Shown piece after piece: positions 17,027-25,608 of a stretch of DNA of 46,439 bases. This DNA is from Sphingobium ummariense RL-3 (GTDB lineage Bacteria; Pseudomonadota; Alphaproteobacteria; Sphingomonadales; Sphingomonadaceae). Both the position numbers and the translations under genes were made by a program. Every line of letters begins with the position of its first letter. Position 1 is the stretch's first letter. The notes below the pieces were generated by a model that was not told the DNA's origin, made no database searches, and saw nothing but the letters and a program-made list of their open reading frames with translations. The DNA lies in the NCBI RefSeq assembly GCF_000447205.1, contig NZ_AUWY01000019.1, positions 1-46,439 of the forward strand, written 5' to 3'.

Positions 17027-18559
17027 ATGCCCTCCCACGTCACCCACATCTTCCGGTTGCTGAAATGGGGCCGGACACTGGCGCGCCATGGCGCCCTGCG
17101 CGGGATCGAGCGTGACCCGCTGACGCCGGCGCCGGTGCGGCGGCTGGTGCGGGTCGCCCGCTTCGGCGCCCGCGTTCCGGCGCAACCGCGCTATGCTGAC
17201 GCATTCCAGGCGATCGGCCCTGCGGCGATCAAGCTGGGCCAGACGCTGGCGACGCGCCCAGATCTGGTGGGAGAGGAAGCGGCCGCCGACCTGCTGCGGC
17301 TGCAGGACGCCCTGCCCCCCGTGCCGTTTCCCGTCATCCGCGCCCAGATCGAGTCGAGTTTCGGCCGGCCGATCGAGGCACTCTACAGCCGCTTCGATGA
17401 GGAGCCCGTGGGCGCCGCCTCGATCGCGCAGGTCCATCGCGCCGTCACAACCGACGGCCGCGACGTGGCGGTCAAGGTGATCCGGCCCGGCGTCATCGAC
17501 CAGTTCAACCGCGATATCCAGACCTATGAATGGGCGGCGGCCCATATCGAGCAGCTGGGTGGCGAGGTCGCACGCCTGCGCCCGCGCCTCGTCATCGCCA
17601 ATATGAAGCGCTGGACCGCGCGCGAGCTGGACCTGCGGCGCGAGGCGGCCTCCGCCTCCGAACTGGCGGAGGCGATGCAGGCCATGCCCGGCTATCGCAT
17701 CCCCGCGATCGACTGGGACCGCACGACCGGCAAGGTCATGACGATGGAGTGGATCGACGGCATCAAGATCGCCGATCGCGCCGCGCTGGTCGCCGCCGGG
17801 CACGACGTGAAGGACATCGCCGCACGGCTGGTGAACGCCTTCCTGCGGCAGGCCATCGCCGAGGGATTCTTCCACGCCGACATGCACCAGGGCAATCTGT
17901 TCGTGACAGCGAATGGCGACATCGTCGCGATCGACTTCGGTATCATGGGGCGCATCGACCGCCGCGCGCGCATGTGGCTGGCGGAAATCCTCTATGGCCT
18001 CATCACCGGCAACTACCGCCGGGTGGCGGAGATTCATTTCGAAGCCCAATATGTGCCCGCCCATCACAATGTCGCCGAATTCGCGACCGCGCTGCGCGCG
18101 GTGGGCGAGCCGATGCGCGGCAAGCCGGTGCGCGAGCTGTCGGTGGGCGGGATGCTCGACGGGCTGTTCGCGATCACCCGCGACTTCGACATGCAGACCC
18201 AGCCGCATTTGCTGCTGCTCCAGAAGACGATGGTGATGGTGGAGGGCGTGGCCACCGCGCTCGATCCCGACATCAACCTGTGGGAAACGAGCGGCCCCTA
18301 TGTGAAGGAATGGCTGCGCACCGAGCTGGGGCCGGAGGCGAAGGCCGCCGATACGCTGATCGAGAACTGGCGCACGCTCCAGCGCCTGCCCGGCCTCATC
18401 CGCCGGATCGAGGATGCCTTCCCCGAAAAGGGCGGCGCCCCGCCCCCGCCTCCACTCACCGAGGTAAGGCTGATCCGGGTCGGCGGAGGGTGGCGCTACG
18501 CGCTGGTCGCGGTACTGGCCGCGGTCGCCGGGGCGGCGGCCATGTGGCTGCTGCGCTAG
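17027..18559 (+). CDS. ubiB: Atypical kinase/ATPase UbiB of ubiquinone synthesis
   Basis: 510 residues. The ABC1/ADCK/UbiB signatures are present: the KxGQ motif (AIKLGQTLATRPD), the Ala-rich nucleotide loop (EEPVGAASIAQVHRA), VAVKVIRPG, EGFFHADMHQGNLF and the AIDFGIMGRID metal-binding motif. One hydrophobic C-terminal helix (about 488-508) anchors it to the inner membrane. UbiB is an ATPase needed for ubiquinone synthesis and lipid intermediate extraction. The ATG at 17027 has GGAG upstream. Operon with ubiE. Confidence 0.95.
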   Translation: MPSHVTHIFRLLKWGRTLARHGALRGIERDPLTPAPVRRLVRVARFGARVPAQPRYADAFQAIGPAAIKLGQTLATRPDLVGEEAAADLLRLQDALPPVPFPVIRAQIESSFGRPIEALYSRFDEEPVGAASIAQVHRAVTTDGRDVAVKVIRPGVIDQFNRDIQTYEWAAAHIEQLGGEVARLRPRLVIANMKRWTARELDLRREAASASELAEAMQAMPGYRIPAIDWDRTTGKVMTMEWIDGIKIADRAALVAAGHDVKDIAARLVNAFLRQAIAEGFFHADMHQGNLFVTANGDIVAIDFGIMGRIDRRARMWLAEILYGLITGNYRRVAEIHFEAQYVPAHHNVAEFATALRAVGEPMRGKPVRELSVGGMLDGLFAITRDFDMQTQPHLLLLQKTMVMVEGVATALDPDINLWETSGPYVKEWLRTELGPEAKAADTLIENWRTLQRLPGLIRRIEDAFPEKGGAPPPPPLTEVRLIRVGGGWRYALVAVLAAVAGAAAMWLLR

Positions 18560-18567
18560 CGCGTGAC

Positions 18568-19470
18568 TTACCCTCCGGCGGGCGGCACAGGCTTATCGTC
18601 CTCGCTTCCCCCGTCCCCCTCCTCCGGCTTCTTGCCCAGCCCCTTGATGCGCCAGATCACCAGCGCCAGCGCCCCGATCACGCCAGCCAGCGCCAGCAGC
18701 CAGGCGCCCAGGCTCTTGAGCAGGCCTGTCGTGTCCTCGACATCGCCCTTGATGGTGCCGATCGTCTGGCTCCGCCGTTCCCGATCGGTCACCTGGACAT
18801 CGACCGACACGGGCGGGCTCTGATCGAGCCGGATGCGGGTACGGTTGCCGCGCCCGTCCTGCGCGAAGGTCTCGATCCGCACCTGCAGGGTCTGCGCCCC
18901 CTCCCGCGTCGGCGTGACGTCCCATTCCCATTGCTCGCTGGCGCTCAGCCCCAGGTCGCGCTGCGGGTTGCCGACCGGCGCGATGGTGAAGGCGCTGCCG
19001 CTCAGCGAGGCGGTCATGTAGCGGCCGATCCGCACGGGCGCCACGCGCACGGCGGAAGCATCTCCGCCCGCCGCCGCGGCGACTTCCGATTCCTCGGCCT
19101 TGGGGCCGATGGCGAGGACGACCCTGGTGGCTTCGCCCCGCATCATGGAGCGCGGCGGATTAAAGGCGGCGACCCCCTGCTCCAGCGAGTCGCGCTGGAT
19201 CTCCAGCGCGCGGCAGTCGGTCGCGCTGAGATAAGCCCGGGCCGCGCCGCACCAGATCTCCGCATCGCTGGCATTGCTCGCCGCATTGGCGGCATTGTCA
19301 GCCGACCCGGCGGCATTCTGGGAAGCATCCACGACATCGGTAGCGTTTTCAGCCACATCTTCGACCGAAGCCTCCGACGTGTTCTGCGTCTCGCCGACAG
19401 GTCGTTCGGCCGCCTGGCACCCGCATAAGGCAACCAGCATCGCCGCCATCAGAATCCGTCTGACCATCAT
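18568..19470 (-). CDS. Putative lipoprotein with C-terminal membrane helix, unknown function
   Basis: 300 residues from the ATG at 19470 (ATG ATG; GGGGGACGGA just upstream), or 299 from 19467. It starts with a hydrophobic signal ending in a weak lipobox (VALCGC), followed by an Asn/Ala/Asp-rich low-complexity linker (about 28-75). A beta-rich middle includes WEWDVTPTREGAQTLQVRIETF, similar in style to immunoglobulin-like folds. A C-terminal transmembrane helix (about 255-277) and an acidic tail (EEGDGGSEDDKP) complete it. If the lipobox is used, the protein would be tethered at both ends. I recognise no family. Convergent with ubiB, divergent from coaBC. Confidence 0.75.
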   Translation of the reverse strand: MMVRRILMAAMLVALCGCQAAERPVGETQNTSEASVEDVAENATDVVDASQNAAGSADNAANAASNASDAEIWCGAARAYLSATDCRALEIQRDSLEQGVAAFNPPRSMMRGEATRVVLAIGPKAEESEVAAAAGGDASAVRVAPVRIGRYMTASLSGSAFTIAPVGNPQRDLGLSASEQWEWDVTPTREGAQTLQVRIETFAQDGRGNRTRIRLDQSPPVSVDVQVTDRERRSQTIGTIKGDVEDTTGLLKSLGAWLLALAGVIGALALVIWRIKGLGKKPEEGDGGSEDDKPVPPAGG

Positions 19471-19568
19471 TCCGTCCCCCGGAAAACGAAACGGGTGCGG
19501 CCACCCTATCATAGTCGCGGCGCCGCGCGACGATTGATTCATCCGGCATCCGCGGGCAAGGAGAGGCC

Positions 19569-20822
19569 ATGACCCAGCGCGTCCTCCTCATCGTGTCCGG
19601 CGGCATCGCTGCCTACAAGGCGCTGGAACTGGTGCGGCTGCTTAGGAAGCGCGGCATCGCGGTGCGCGCCGTGCTGACCGAAAGCGCGCAGCAATTCGTT
19701 ACCCCGCTCAGCTTGGGCGTGCTGACGGAAGATCATGTCTATGGCGACATGTTCGACCTCAAGGAAGAGCGCGAGATCGGCCACATCCAATTGAGCCGTC
19801 AGGCCGACCTGATCGTCGTCGCACCAGCGACCGCCAATATCCTCGCCAGGATGGCGGCGGGGATCGCCGACGACCTCGCCACCACCATTCTGCTCGCCAC
19901 GGACAAGCCGGTGCTGGCGGTGCCCGCGATGAACATACGCATGTGGCACCACCGGGCGACGCAGCGAAACCTGGAGCAGTTGCGCGCCGACGGCATCCAC
20001 CTGCTGGAGCCGGATGACGGCCCGATGGCCTGCGGCGAATATGGCAAGGGTCGCCTGCCCGAGCCCGAGGCGATCGCGGCCGAGATACAGCGGTTGCTCG
20101 CCCTTCCGAAGCGGCCGGACCTTCTGGCGGGACAACCGGATTTTGCCCCCGCTCCGAATGGAGGGAGAGCGCTTGCCGAGAGACATGTCCTCGTCACCGC
20201 TGGGCCGACGCACGAACCGATCGACCCCGTACGCTACATCGCCAACCGCTCCTCAGGCAAACAGGGCTTCGCCATTGCCGCCGCCGCCGCCAACGCCGGT
20301 GCGCGCGTGACGCTGGTCGCGGGTCCGGTGCACCTGCCCACGCCGCCGGGGGTGGATCGGATCGACGTGGAGACCGCGCGCGAGATGCTCGCGGCGGTCG
20401 AAGCGGCGCTGCCCGCCGACGTAGCCGTCATGGTCGCGGCCGTCGCGGACTGGCGCACGGCGGACGCGGCCGGGCAGAAGCTCAAGAAGGACGGATCGGG
20501 CGAGCCCGCACCGCTCGCGCTGGTGGAGAATCCGGATATCCTCGCCATTCTGGGCCGTCACGCGCAGCGCCCAGCCTTGGTGATCGGCTTCGCCGCCGAG
20601 ACAGAGAAGATTGCGGAACATGCCCAGGCCAAGCTGACGCGCAAGGGTGCGGACTGGATCGTCGCCAATGACGTGTCGGGCGATGTCATGGGCGGCGATG
20701 CCAACGCGGTGCGGATCGTGACGGCGGACGGCATCGAAGGCTGGGAATCAATGTCCAAGGACGCCGTTGCCGCAAAGCTCATCGAAAAGGTCGCCGATGC
20801 CCTCTCCCCTCCCCTCCATTGA
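19569..20822 (+). CDS. coaBC: Bifunctional phosphopantothenoylcysteine decarboxylase/synthetase
   Basis: 417 residues with AAGGAGAGG before the ATG. The N-terminal CoaC flavoprotein part (1-185) has [37 protein letters not shown] and [15 protein letters not shown]. The C-terminal CoaB part (about 205-415) has [35 protein letters not shown], the LKK motif and [13 protein letters not shown]. It joins cysteine to 4'-phosphopantothenate and decarboxylates the product, two steps of CoA synthesis. The 3' end overlaps dut by 26 bases, so the two are translated together. Confidence 0.97.
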   Translation: MTQRVLLIVSGGIAAYKALELVRLLRKRGIAVRAVLTESAQQFVTPLSLGVLTEDHVYGDMFDLKEEREIGHIQLSRQADLIVVAPATANILARMAAGIADDLATTILLATDKPVLAVPAMNIRMWHHRATQRNLEQLRADGIHLLEPDDGPMACGEYGKGRLPEPEAIAAEIQRLLALPKRPDLLAGQPDFAPAPNGGRALAERHVLVTAGPTHEPIDPVRYIANRSSGKQGFAIAAAAANAGARVTLVAGPVHLPTPPGVDRIDVETAREMLAAVEAALPADVAVMVAAVADWRTADAAGQKLKKDGSGEPAPLALVENPDILAILGRHAQRPALVIGFAAETEKIAEHAQAKLTRKGADWIVANDVSGDVMGGDANAVRIVTADGIEGWESMSKDAVAAKLIEKVADALSPPLH

Positions 20823-21252
20823 AATCCAGCTGAAGCGCCTGCCCCATGGTGAGGGGCTTCCCGTGCCCGCCTACGCCACCGCCCATGCCGCCGGGATGGA
20901 CGTGGTGTCGGCCGAGGAGCTGGTGCTGACGCCGGGCGGGCGCCATGCGGTGGCCACCGGCTTCGCCATGGCAATCCCCGAAGGCTATGAGGTGCAGGTG
21001 CGGCCCCGCTCGGGCCTCGCGCTCAAGCACGGCATCAGCCTGCCCAACACGCCGGGTACCATCGATGCCGACTATCGGGGGGAACTGAAGATCATCCTGA
21101 TCAACCTCGGCTCCGAACCCTTCGCGATCAGCCGGGGCGACCGGATCGCGCAACTGGTCGTCGCACCGGTGCAGATTGCCAGTTTCGCGGAAGTCGATAT
21201 GCTCGACGACACCGTTCGCGGCGCGGGCGGGTTCGGTTCGACGGGAGTGTGA
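20797..21252 (+). CDS. dut: Deoxyuridine 5'-triphosphate nucleotidohydrolase
   Basis: 151 residues from the ATG at 20797 (AAGG ribosome site; the earlier in-frame TTG at 20767 is rejected). All five trimeric dUTPase motifs are present: AGMDVVSA (I), [12 protein letters not shown] (II), [19 protein letters not shown] (III), [10 protein letters not shown] (IV) and [11 protein letters not shown] (V). It hydrolyses dUTP to dUMP, keeping uracil out of DNA and feeding dTMP synthesis. coaBC-dut is a widespread bacterial pairing. Confidence 0.97.
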   Translation: MPSPLPSIEIQLKRLPHGEGLPVPAYATAHAAGMDVVSAEELVLTPGGRHAVATGFAMAIPEGYEVQVRPRSGLALKHGISLPNTPGTIDADYRGELKIILINLGSEPFAISRGDRIAQLVVAPVQIASFAEVDMLDDTVRGAGGFGSTGV

Positions 21253-21256
21253 TGCC

Positions 21257-21661
21257 ATGAGCCTGATGCTGTCCCTGATGCTGGCTGCCGCCGCGGCGGC
21301 CGGCCCCACGCCCCCGATACCGCAGGACTTGAGCCAGGTGCCGGTGATCGACGGCTGGCTGGGCCGGAAGATCTCGCCGCGCTGGTCGGAAGACGTCGCC
21401 CGCTTCTACCGGCGCGGGGAATGCGGCGGCGCGGTCGACCATGAAGGATCCCGCCTGCTGGAAATCGACATGCTGTTCCTGCTGTCGGGCGACGGAAAGG
21501 TGCTGAAGATCGCGCCGGTCAACGCCCGCTGTCCCGAAGTGGAGCAGTTCGTCAGCAACCGCATCCTCGGCACGTTGCGCAACTCCTTCCCGAAGACCGG
21601 CGCGGCCGATCCCACATGGATGCGCTCGCAGGTGCGCTTCCTCTGGTCGGACGCGCCGTGA
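21257..21661 (+). CDS. Small secreted protein of unknown function
   Basis: 134 residues from the ATG at 21257, five bases after the dut stop. A hydrophobic signal peptide (MSLMLSLMLAAAAAAG) is followed by a compact domain with DGWLGRKISPRWSEDVARFY and a pair of cysteines (GECGG and ARCPE) that could form a disulphide. No family recognised. The four-base overlap (GTGA) with the next gene suggests coupled translation in the coaBC-dut operon. Confidence 0.75.
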   Translation: MSLMLSLMLAAAAAAGPTPPIPQDLSQVPVIDGWLGRKISPRWSEDVARFYRRGECGGAVDHEGSRLLEIDMLFLLSGDGKVLKIAPVNARCPEVEQFVSNRILGTLRNSFPKTGAADPTWMRSQVRFLWSDAP

Positions 21662-22419
21662 CGGACGAGCAGCTCGAACGCTACGCCCGCCACATCGTCC
21701 TCAGGGAAATCGGCGGGGCCGGCCAGGCACGGCTGCTGTCCGCCGATGTTGCGGTGATCGGCGCAGGCGGGATCGGCAGCCCCGCCATTCTCTACCTCGC
21801 GGCGGCGGGCGTGGGAACGATCCGCGTCATCGACGATGACACGGTCGCGCTGTCCAACCTGCAGCGGCAGGTCGCGTTCGGCACTGGCGATATCGGTTCC
21901 TCCAAGGCGGAAACCGTCGTGCGGGCCGTAGCCCGGCTCAACCCGGATGTGAAGCTGATCCCGATCAACACCCGTATCGACGCGGATAACGCCCCGCTGA
22001 TGCTGCGCGAGGCGGACGTGGTGCTGGACGGCAGCGACAGCTTCGCCACGCGCCTCTCCGTCGCGGACACGGCGCACGCGCTGCGTATCCCGCTGGTATC
22101 GGCGGCGGTCGGCGCGTTCGAGGGGCAGATCGCCACCTATCGCGGCTGGGAGGCAGACAAGCCCTGCTATCGCTGCCTTGTCGGCGCTGCGGAGGATGCG
22201 CCCGAGCGCAACTGCGCAGAAACCGGCGTGATCGGCGCCCTGACCGGAGTGATGGGCAGCCTCGCAGCGCTGGAAGTGATCCGCGCGCTGGTGCCCTTTG
22301 GCGAGGACATGGCGGGCAGGCTGCTGATTGCCGACCTCCTCTCGATGCGGTTTCGCACGCTGTCCGTGCCGAAGGATCCCGCCTGCCCCGCCTGCGCAAA
22401 GGCGCTATGCGCGACCTGA
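21658..22419 (+). CDS. moeB: HesA/MoeB/ThiF family adenylyltransferase
   Basis: 253 residues from a GTG at 21658 that overlaps the preceding stop (GTGA); a longer version from the ATG at 21616 is possible. It is an E1-like fold: RYARHIVLREIGGAGQARLL, the ATP-binding VIGAGGIGSPAILYLAAAGVG, the DDDTVALSNLQRQ region and two zinc CxxC pairs (CYRC, CPAC). It would adenylate the C-terminal Gly of a sulphur-carrier protein, MoaD (MoeB) or ThiS (ThiF). The choice between the two is not decidable here; no rhodanese domain is attached. Confidence 0.85.
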   Translation: MTDEQLERYARHIVLREIGGAGQARLLSADVAVIGAGGIGSPAILYLAAAGVGTIRVIDDDTVALSNLQRQVAFGTGDIGSSKAETVVRAVARLNPDVKLIPINTRIDADNAPLMLREADVVLDGSDSFATRLSVADTAHALRIPLVSAAVGAFEGQIATYRGWEADKPCYRCLVGAAEDAPERNCAETGVIGALTGVMGSLAALEVIRALVPFGEDMAGRLLIADLLSMRFRTLSVPKDPACPACAKALCAT

Positions 22420-22772
22420 GGATCGTCCTGCTGGCGGCGGATGCGGAGCGGTTCCGGGGCGCGCTGATGCTGGCGGCGGCCCAGGCCGCGCTTGGAGGTC
22501 GGGCCAGCCTGTTCCTGCAGACCGACGCGGTGGCGCTGCTCGCGCCGGGACGATCTGTCCCGGGCGATGTCGCCCATCGCGCCGCAGGATTGCCGCCCCT
22601 TGCCGAGCTGCTCGCCGAAGCGCTCGCGCAGGGCGTGGCGGTCACCGCCTGCCAGACCGGGCTGGCGCTCAGCGGATTGCAGGCAGATGACCTCCCGGAT
22701 GGCATCGTTACGGGCGGGCCGGTGGGTTTCCTCGCAGAAACGAACGATATGGCCCGGCTGGTCTTCGTCTGA
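22407..22772 (+). CDS. DsrE-like sulphur-relay family protein
   Basis: 121 residues starting inside the 3' end of the moeB-like gene (13-base overlap). The alpha/beta layout (LRIVLLAADAERFRGALMLAAAQAALGGRASLFL) fits DsrE/DsrF-like proteins. A cysteine in VTACQTGLAL occupies the position where family members carry a persulphide. A sulphur-handling role next to an E1-like sulphur-carrier activator would make sense, but is inference. Convergent with the small gene at 22775-22951. Confidence 0.7.
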   Translation: MRDLRIVLLAADAERFRGALMLAAAQAALGGRASLFLQTDAVALLAPGRSVPGDVAHRAAGLPPLAELLAEALAQGVAVTACQTGLALSGLQADDLPDGIVTGGPVGFLAETNDMARLVFV

Positions 22773-22774
22773 TC

Positions 22775-22951
22775 CTATTTGATAACGGGCAGATAGTGAA
22801 GCAGCGGGCGCGACGCCTCGGCCGGTGCTACCCTCACGTCTGCCGCCGGCTTCAGAGCGGGCCACGCCGATGGCAGCATGCCGATCTGGGCCGCACCCCA
22901 TCCGGAGCCAGCCACCGTCAGACCGATCAGCGCGATGCGCCAGGATTTCAT
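22775..22951 (-). CDS. Small membrane or secreted protein, 58 residues
   Basis: Begins MKSWRIALIGLTVAGSGWGA after a strong ribosome site (GGAAGGAA, about 8 bases upstream of the ATG at 22951) and ends LLHYLPVIK. One N-terminal hydrophobic helix serves as signal or anchor; the remaining about 35 residues are Pro/Ala-rich and unrecognised. It lies downstream of exbD on the same strand with a 192-base gap in which I see nothing else. Support comes from the ribosome site and hydrophobic start. Confidence 0.55.
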   Translation of the reverse strand: MKSWRIALIGLTVAGSGWGAAQIGMLPSAWPALKPAADVRVAPAEASRPLLHYLPVIK

Positions 22952-23143
22952 GCGTCGCTTCCTTCCTGGCCGGGAAATATCCTCGATACGCAATCCGGGC
23001 AAGTCGGCGATACGGAGAGGGGGCGGGAGCGACAAATGCTATCCGCCCGCCTCGATCGCGTGACGGGACAGTCGGGAGAGGCCAGCAACAGCGGAGATGC
23101 TCAACTCCCTCTTCGCCTTGGCGAATGCCGGGCGACATGATTG

Positions 23144-23578
23144 TCAGAAATCGCGATAGCGCTCATTCCCCACGAAGCCCATATTAGTGACGCCCGAACG
23201 ACGGATGTCGGCCAGCACCTCGTCCACCATCAGGTAGCGGGCGTCGGCGGCGGGCTCGAACTGGAGTTCCGGTTCGACGGCCATGGCCTGGGTCTGGTTG
23301 AGGATGCGGCGCAAGGTCAGCCGGTCGACAGCCGTACCGTTCCAGCGGATGGTGTCTGCGGAATCGATGGTCAGCTTGTTCTTGATCGGGTCCGGCGCGT
23401 TCATGGGCAGTTTCCGCGCCTGCCCCGGCAAGTCGATGCCCACCTTGTGGGTCTGGATCGGGATGGTGATGATGAACATGATGAGGAGGACGAGCATGAC
23501 GTCGATCAGCGGCGTCGTGTTCATTGCCGCCATGGGCTCTTCGCCGGCGGCGGACGGGGATGCGAGGGTTATGGCCAT
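23144..23578 (-). CDS. exbD: ExbD/TolR-type proton-channel subunit
   Basis: 144 residues from the ATG at 23578, with AGGAGAGGAA upstream. A short cytoplasmic N-terminus and one transmembrane helix carry the essential Asp (NTTPLIDVMLVLLIMFII, D26). A periplasmic domain follows, ending in the family motif VDEVLADIRRSGVTNMGFV. ExbD works with ExbB to harness the proton gradient for TonB. No exbB or tonB is present in the window, so it is an unpaired copy. It lies 80 bases downstream of bufC, but a promoter/operator-like palindrome directly in front suggests its own control. Confidence 0.9.
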   Translation of the reverse strand: MAITLASPSAAGEEPMAAMNTTPLIDVMLVLLIMFIITIPIQTHKVGIDLPGQARKLPMNAPDPIKNKLTIDSADTIRWNGTAVDRLTLRRILNQTQAMAVEPELQFEPAADARYLMVDEVLADIRRSGVTNMGFVGNERYRDF

Positions 23579-23592
23579 ATGCACTTCCTCTC

Positions 23593-23611
23593 CTGTTTTA
23601 TGATATAACAG
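23593..23611. promoter_or_regulatory. 19-bp inverted repeat in front of exbD
   Basis: CTGTTTTATGATATAACAG is an inverted repeat (8 of 9 positions match about the central base) directly upstream of the exbD ribosome site and AT-rich in a GC-rich genome. It may be an operator overlapping a -10-like TATATC/TATCAT. It loosely recalls Zur-type boxes (TGTTATAnTATAACA) but the spacing between half-sites differs by two, so no regulator is assigned. Confidence 0.4.
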
Positions 23612-23658
23612 TACACATTCCCTGACCGAAGGCAAGCCCGGCTGAGCACAGCGGCATG

Positions 23659-24405
23659 CTAAACCGACGAGGCGAGACATTCCTCCCCCGCCCAGCGCGC
23701 CAGCAGCTCGCCGGCACGCTGCAGCCCCGCTTCCTCTCCCCGGTCGGCCGCCAGGGCGGCACAGAGATCGGCAAAGGCCCGCCCATCGGCCAGCGATGAC
23801 AGGAGCGTGGCCTCGTCCGCGTCCAGCCGGCGAAAACAGGATGTGAACCCCTGCCGCCACAGGAGCAGAGCCTCCTCCTCGGGCAGAAGCGCCGCTGCGG
23901 GCGGTTCCTCCCCCGCGTTGAGGGCGGTCCAGATGGCGGCTGCATTGGTCGATAGAGCGATCGTTAACGCACCAGGGACGAGGCGCAGCGTGGCTCGCTC
24001 CCAATCGACCTCGGACAGCATGTCCAGGGTCAACGGCCAGGCATCCGTAGCCACGAATATCTCGGACAGCAGCCACTCGAGCTGAGCGAGTTCGGCAATT
24101 TCCGGGTCGCGCGGATAAAGGGCCGCCAAAGTCGCCGGAAAACCGCCCGGATAATGGTCGAGCGACCAGCTCGACGGGGGCACCGCGTCGATATGGTGGG
24201 CGGCGGCACTCTCGAATGCCGCCTCTCCCAGCCAGGCGAGCGTCTGCGGGAAGGCATCGACCAGGCAGGCCATCAGCTGCGCGCGGTAATTGTTCTGATA
24301 GACTGCAAGCCCTGCGGACCTGTCCGACCCCAGCCGCGCGGCGGCCGCCTCGTCGCTCTGTTCGAGCCAATGGCGGAAATCCGCCTGCAGCGCCGCGAGG
24401 CTCAT
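23659..24405 (-). CDS. bufC: DUF2063 partner of MNIO enzyme (BufC/HvfC type)
   Basis: 248 residues. The N-terminal DUF2063 domain is recognisable: MSLAALQADFRHWL, AGLAVYQNNYRAQLMACL and VDAFPQTLAWLGEAAFESAA. The C-terminal part is helical and less conserved. In bufferin- and Hvf-type clusters this protein binds the leader or precursor peptide and works with the DUF692 oxidase. Its ATG overlaps the bufB stop by four bases (ATGA), so the two subunits are made together. The gene symbol follows family context. Confidence 0.85.
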   Translation of the reverse strand: MSLAALQADFRHWLEQSDEAAAARLGSDRSAGLAVYQNNYRAQLMACLVDAFPQTLAWLGEAAFESAAAHHIDAVPPSSWSLDHYPGGFPATLAALYPRDPEIAELAQLEWLLSEIFVATDAWPLTLDMLSEVDWERATLRLVPGALTIALSTNAAAIWTALNAGEEPPAAALLPEEEALLLWRQGFTSCFRRLDADEATLLSSLADGRAFADLCAALAADRGEEAGLQRAGELLARWAGEECLASSV

Positions 24406-25229
24406 GCTGCGACCACCTGCCGGCCATGAGCGCGGGCGATATCGAGTTCGGCGATCAGCTCTTCCAGCGGCGGGATATTGTCGTCGCGCTCGATCATGAC
24501 GGCAACGGGCCCCAGCCGCGCCATCGCTTCGCCATAGAGGCGCCAGACCGGATCCGGCACGGGCTGGTCGTGCGTGTCGATCAGCAGGTGGGCGCCCTGG
24601 CTATGACCGGCGAGATGAATCTGGCGCACGCGGTCGAGCGGCAGACCGGCCAGATAGGCGCGCGGATCGAAGCCGTGATTGTGCCCGCTCACATGGATAT
24701 TGTTGATGTCGAGCAGCAGGTCGCAGCCGGTGCGGCGCGTCATTTCGGCGAGAAAGGCCCACTCGCTCATTTCTGAACCGACGAAGCTCAGATAGCTTGA
24801 AGGATTTTCGAACAGCATCGTGCGGCCGAGCGCGTCCTGTGCCTGGTCGATATTGGCGCACACCACCGCCAACGCTTCTTCCGTCAGCGGCAGCGGAAGC
24901 AAGTCATGCGCATTGAAACCGCCGGTCCTGGTCCAGCAAAGGTGATCCGATACGAACAGCGGATCGACCTCGTCGGCCAGCGCCCTCAGTCGTGCCAGAT
25001 AGCCGCGGTCCAGCCCTTCGGCGGAACCGATCGACAGCGACACACCATGGAGCGCCACCGGATAGTTCGCGAGCACGCGGCGCAGGATGTCGCGCGGCCG
25101 CCCGCCCGGCACCATGAAGTTCTCGGATATGACCTCGACGAAGTCCACATCGGCCGATCCGTCCAGGAAAGCGGCATAATGCGGCTTGCGAAGGCCGAGG
25201 CCAAAGCCGGAAAAGCGTGGGTCGATCAT
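24402..25229 (-). CDS. bufB: MNIO family (DUF692) multinuclear iron oxidase, BufB type
   Basis: 275 residues, TIM-barrel DUF692. Expected metal ligands are visible: H61 (ALHGVSL), D95-H96 (VSDHLCW), E141 (LFENPSSY), D174 with INN (LLLDINNIHVSGHNHG), H205 and H209 (IHLAGHS), D218 and H220 (IDTHD) and E247 (IERDD). MNIO enzymes use two or three iron ions and O2 to modify cysteines in ribosomal peptides, for example to thiooxazoles. Here the natural substrate is the upstream Cys-rich BufA2-like peptide, and perhaps also the BufA1-like peptide at 26983. Ribosome site CGGAG. A hairpin with a T-run separates it from bufA2. Confidence 0.92.
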   Translation of the reverse strand: MIDPRFSGFGLGLRKPHYAAFLDGSADVDFVEVISENFMVPGGRPRDILRRVLANYPVALHGVSLSIGSAEGLDRGYLARLRALADEVDPLFVSDHLCWTRTGGFNAHDLLPLPLTEEALAVVCANIDQAQDALGRTMLFENPSSYLSFVGSEMSEWAFLAEMTRRTGCDLLLDINNIHVSGHNHGFDPRAYLAGLPLDRVRQIHLAGHSQGAHLLIDTHDQPVPDPVWRLYGEAMARLGPVAVMIERDDNIPPLEELIAELDIARAHGRQVVAA

Positions 25230-25249
25230 GGCGAACTCCGAAATGCACG

Positions 25250-25281
25250 AAAAACAAAGCCGCCCCCTTGGGGAGGCGGCT
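25250..25281 (-). terminator. Hairpin with T-run between bufA2 and bufB (partial terminator)
   Basis: On the minus strand AGCCGCCTCCCC pairs with GGGGGCGGCT (small bulge) and is followed by TTGTTTTT. It sits 12 bases after the bufA2 stop and 20 bases before bufB. As bufB has no other visible promoter, it probably attenuates rather than stops transcription, giving more precursor than enzyme. Confidence 0.75.
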
Positions 25282-25292
25282 CCTGTTCTGCC

Positions 25293-25562
25293 TTATTTCG
25301 GTTCGGTCAGGCTGCCGCCGGCAGCGCTGCACTGGGCCTGTGTCAGAGCCTTGAAGCCTTCGCCCTTGCAGCTGTTCTGGCCTTTGCACTCGTTATGCGC
25401 GGTCTTGCAGTCGGACTCACCCTTGCAGCTGTTGACGCCATAGCAGTGGACGGTCTTGGCCTCGGCCTTCTTGGCATAGGCCGGTGCGGACGAAACGGCG
25501 AGCCCGGCGGCGATGAGCGCGGCGGTGGCGGCGAAGCTGGCGCCGACGGTGGACTTGATCAT
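25293..25562 (-). CDS. bufA2: BufA2-type bufferin precursor, six-cysteine secreted peptide
   Basis: 89 residues. A signal peptide with a clear cleavage site (SSAPAYA, then KK; after residue 30) is followed by a mature part of about 59 residues with six cysteines (40, 46, 52, 59, 65, 78) in repeating blocks: HCYGVNSCKGESDCK and NECKGQNSCKGEGF. This matches the periplasmic bufferin-type metallophore family BufA2 as I recall it: a peptide whose cysteines are modified by the MNIO enzyme and which binds metals such as copper. Strong ribosome site AAGGAGG. Expressed from a GTAACC/CGAA promoter at 25609-25634. Confidence 0.88.
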   Translation of the reverse strand: MIKSTVGASFAATAALIAAGLAVSSAPAYAKKAEAKTVHCYGVNSCKGESDCKTAHNECKGQNSCKGEGFKALTQAQCSAAGGSLTEPK

Positions 25563-25608
25563 GGAAAGCCTCCTTGAAGGGATGATGCCCCGGATGGGAC
25601 ATCGCTTC

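Noticed and set aside
15767..18208. 813-codon open frame on the minus strand across ubiE and ubiB
   Set aside because: It covers trehalase, ubiE and ubiB in other frames and has shadow composition. The real genes carry clear family motifs.
23593..23611. Zur box upstream of exbD
   Set aside because: The half-sites TGTT/AACA are there, but the spacing is two bases too long for the usual Zur palindrome. Kept only as an unassigned inverted repeat.
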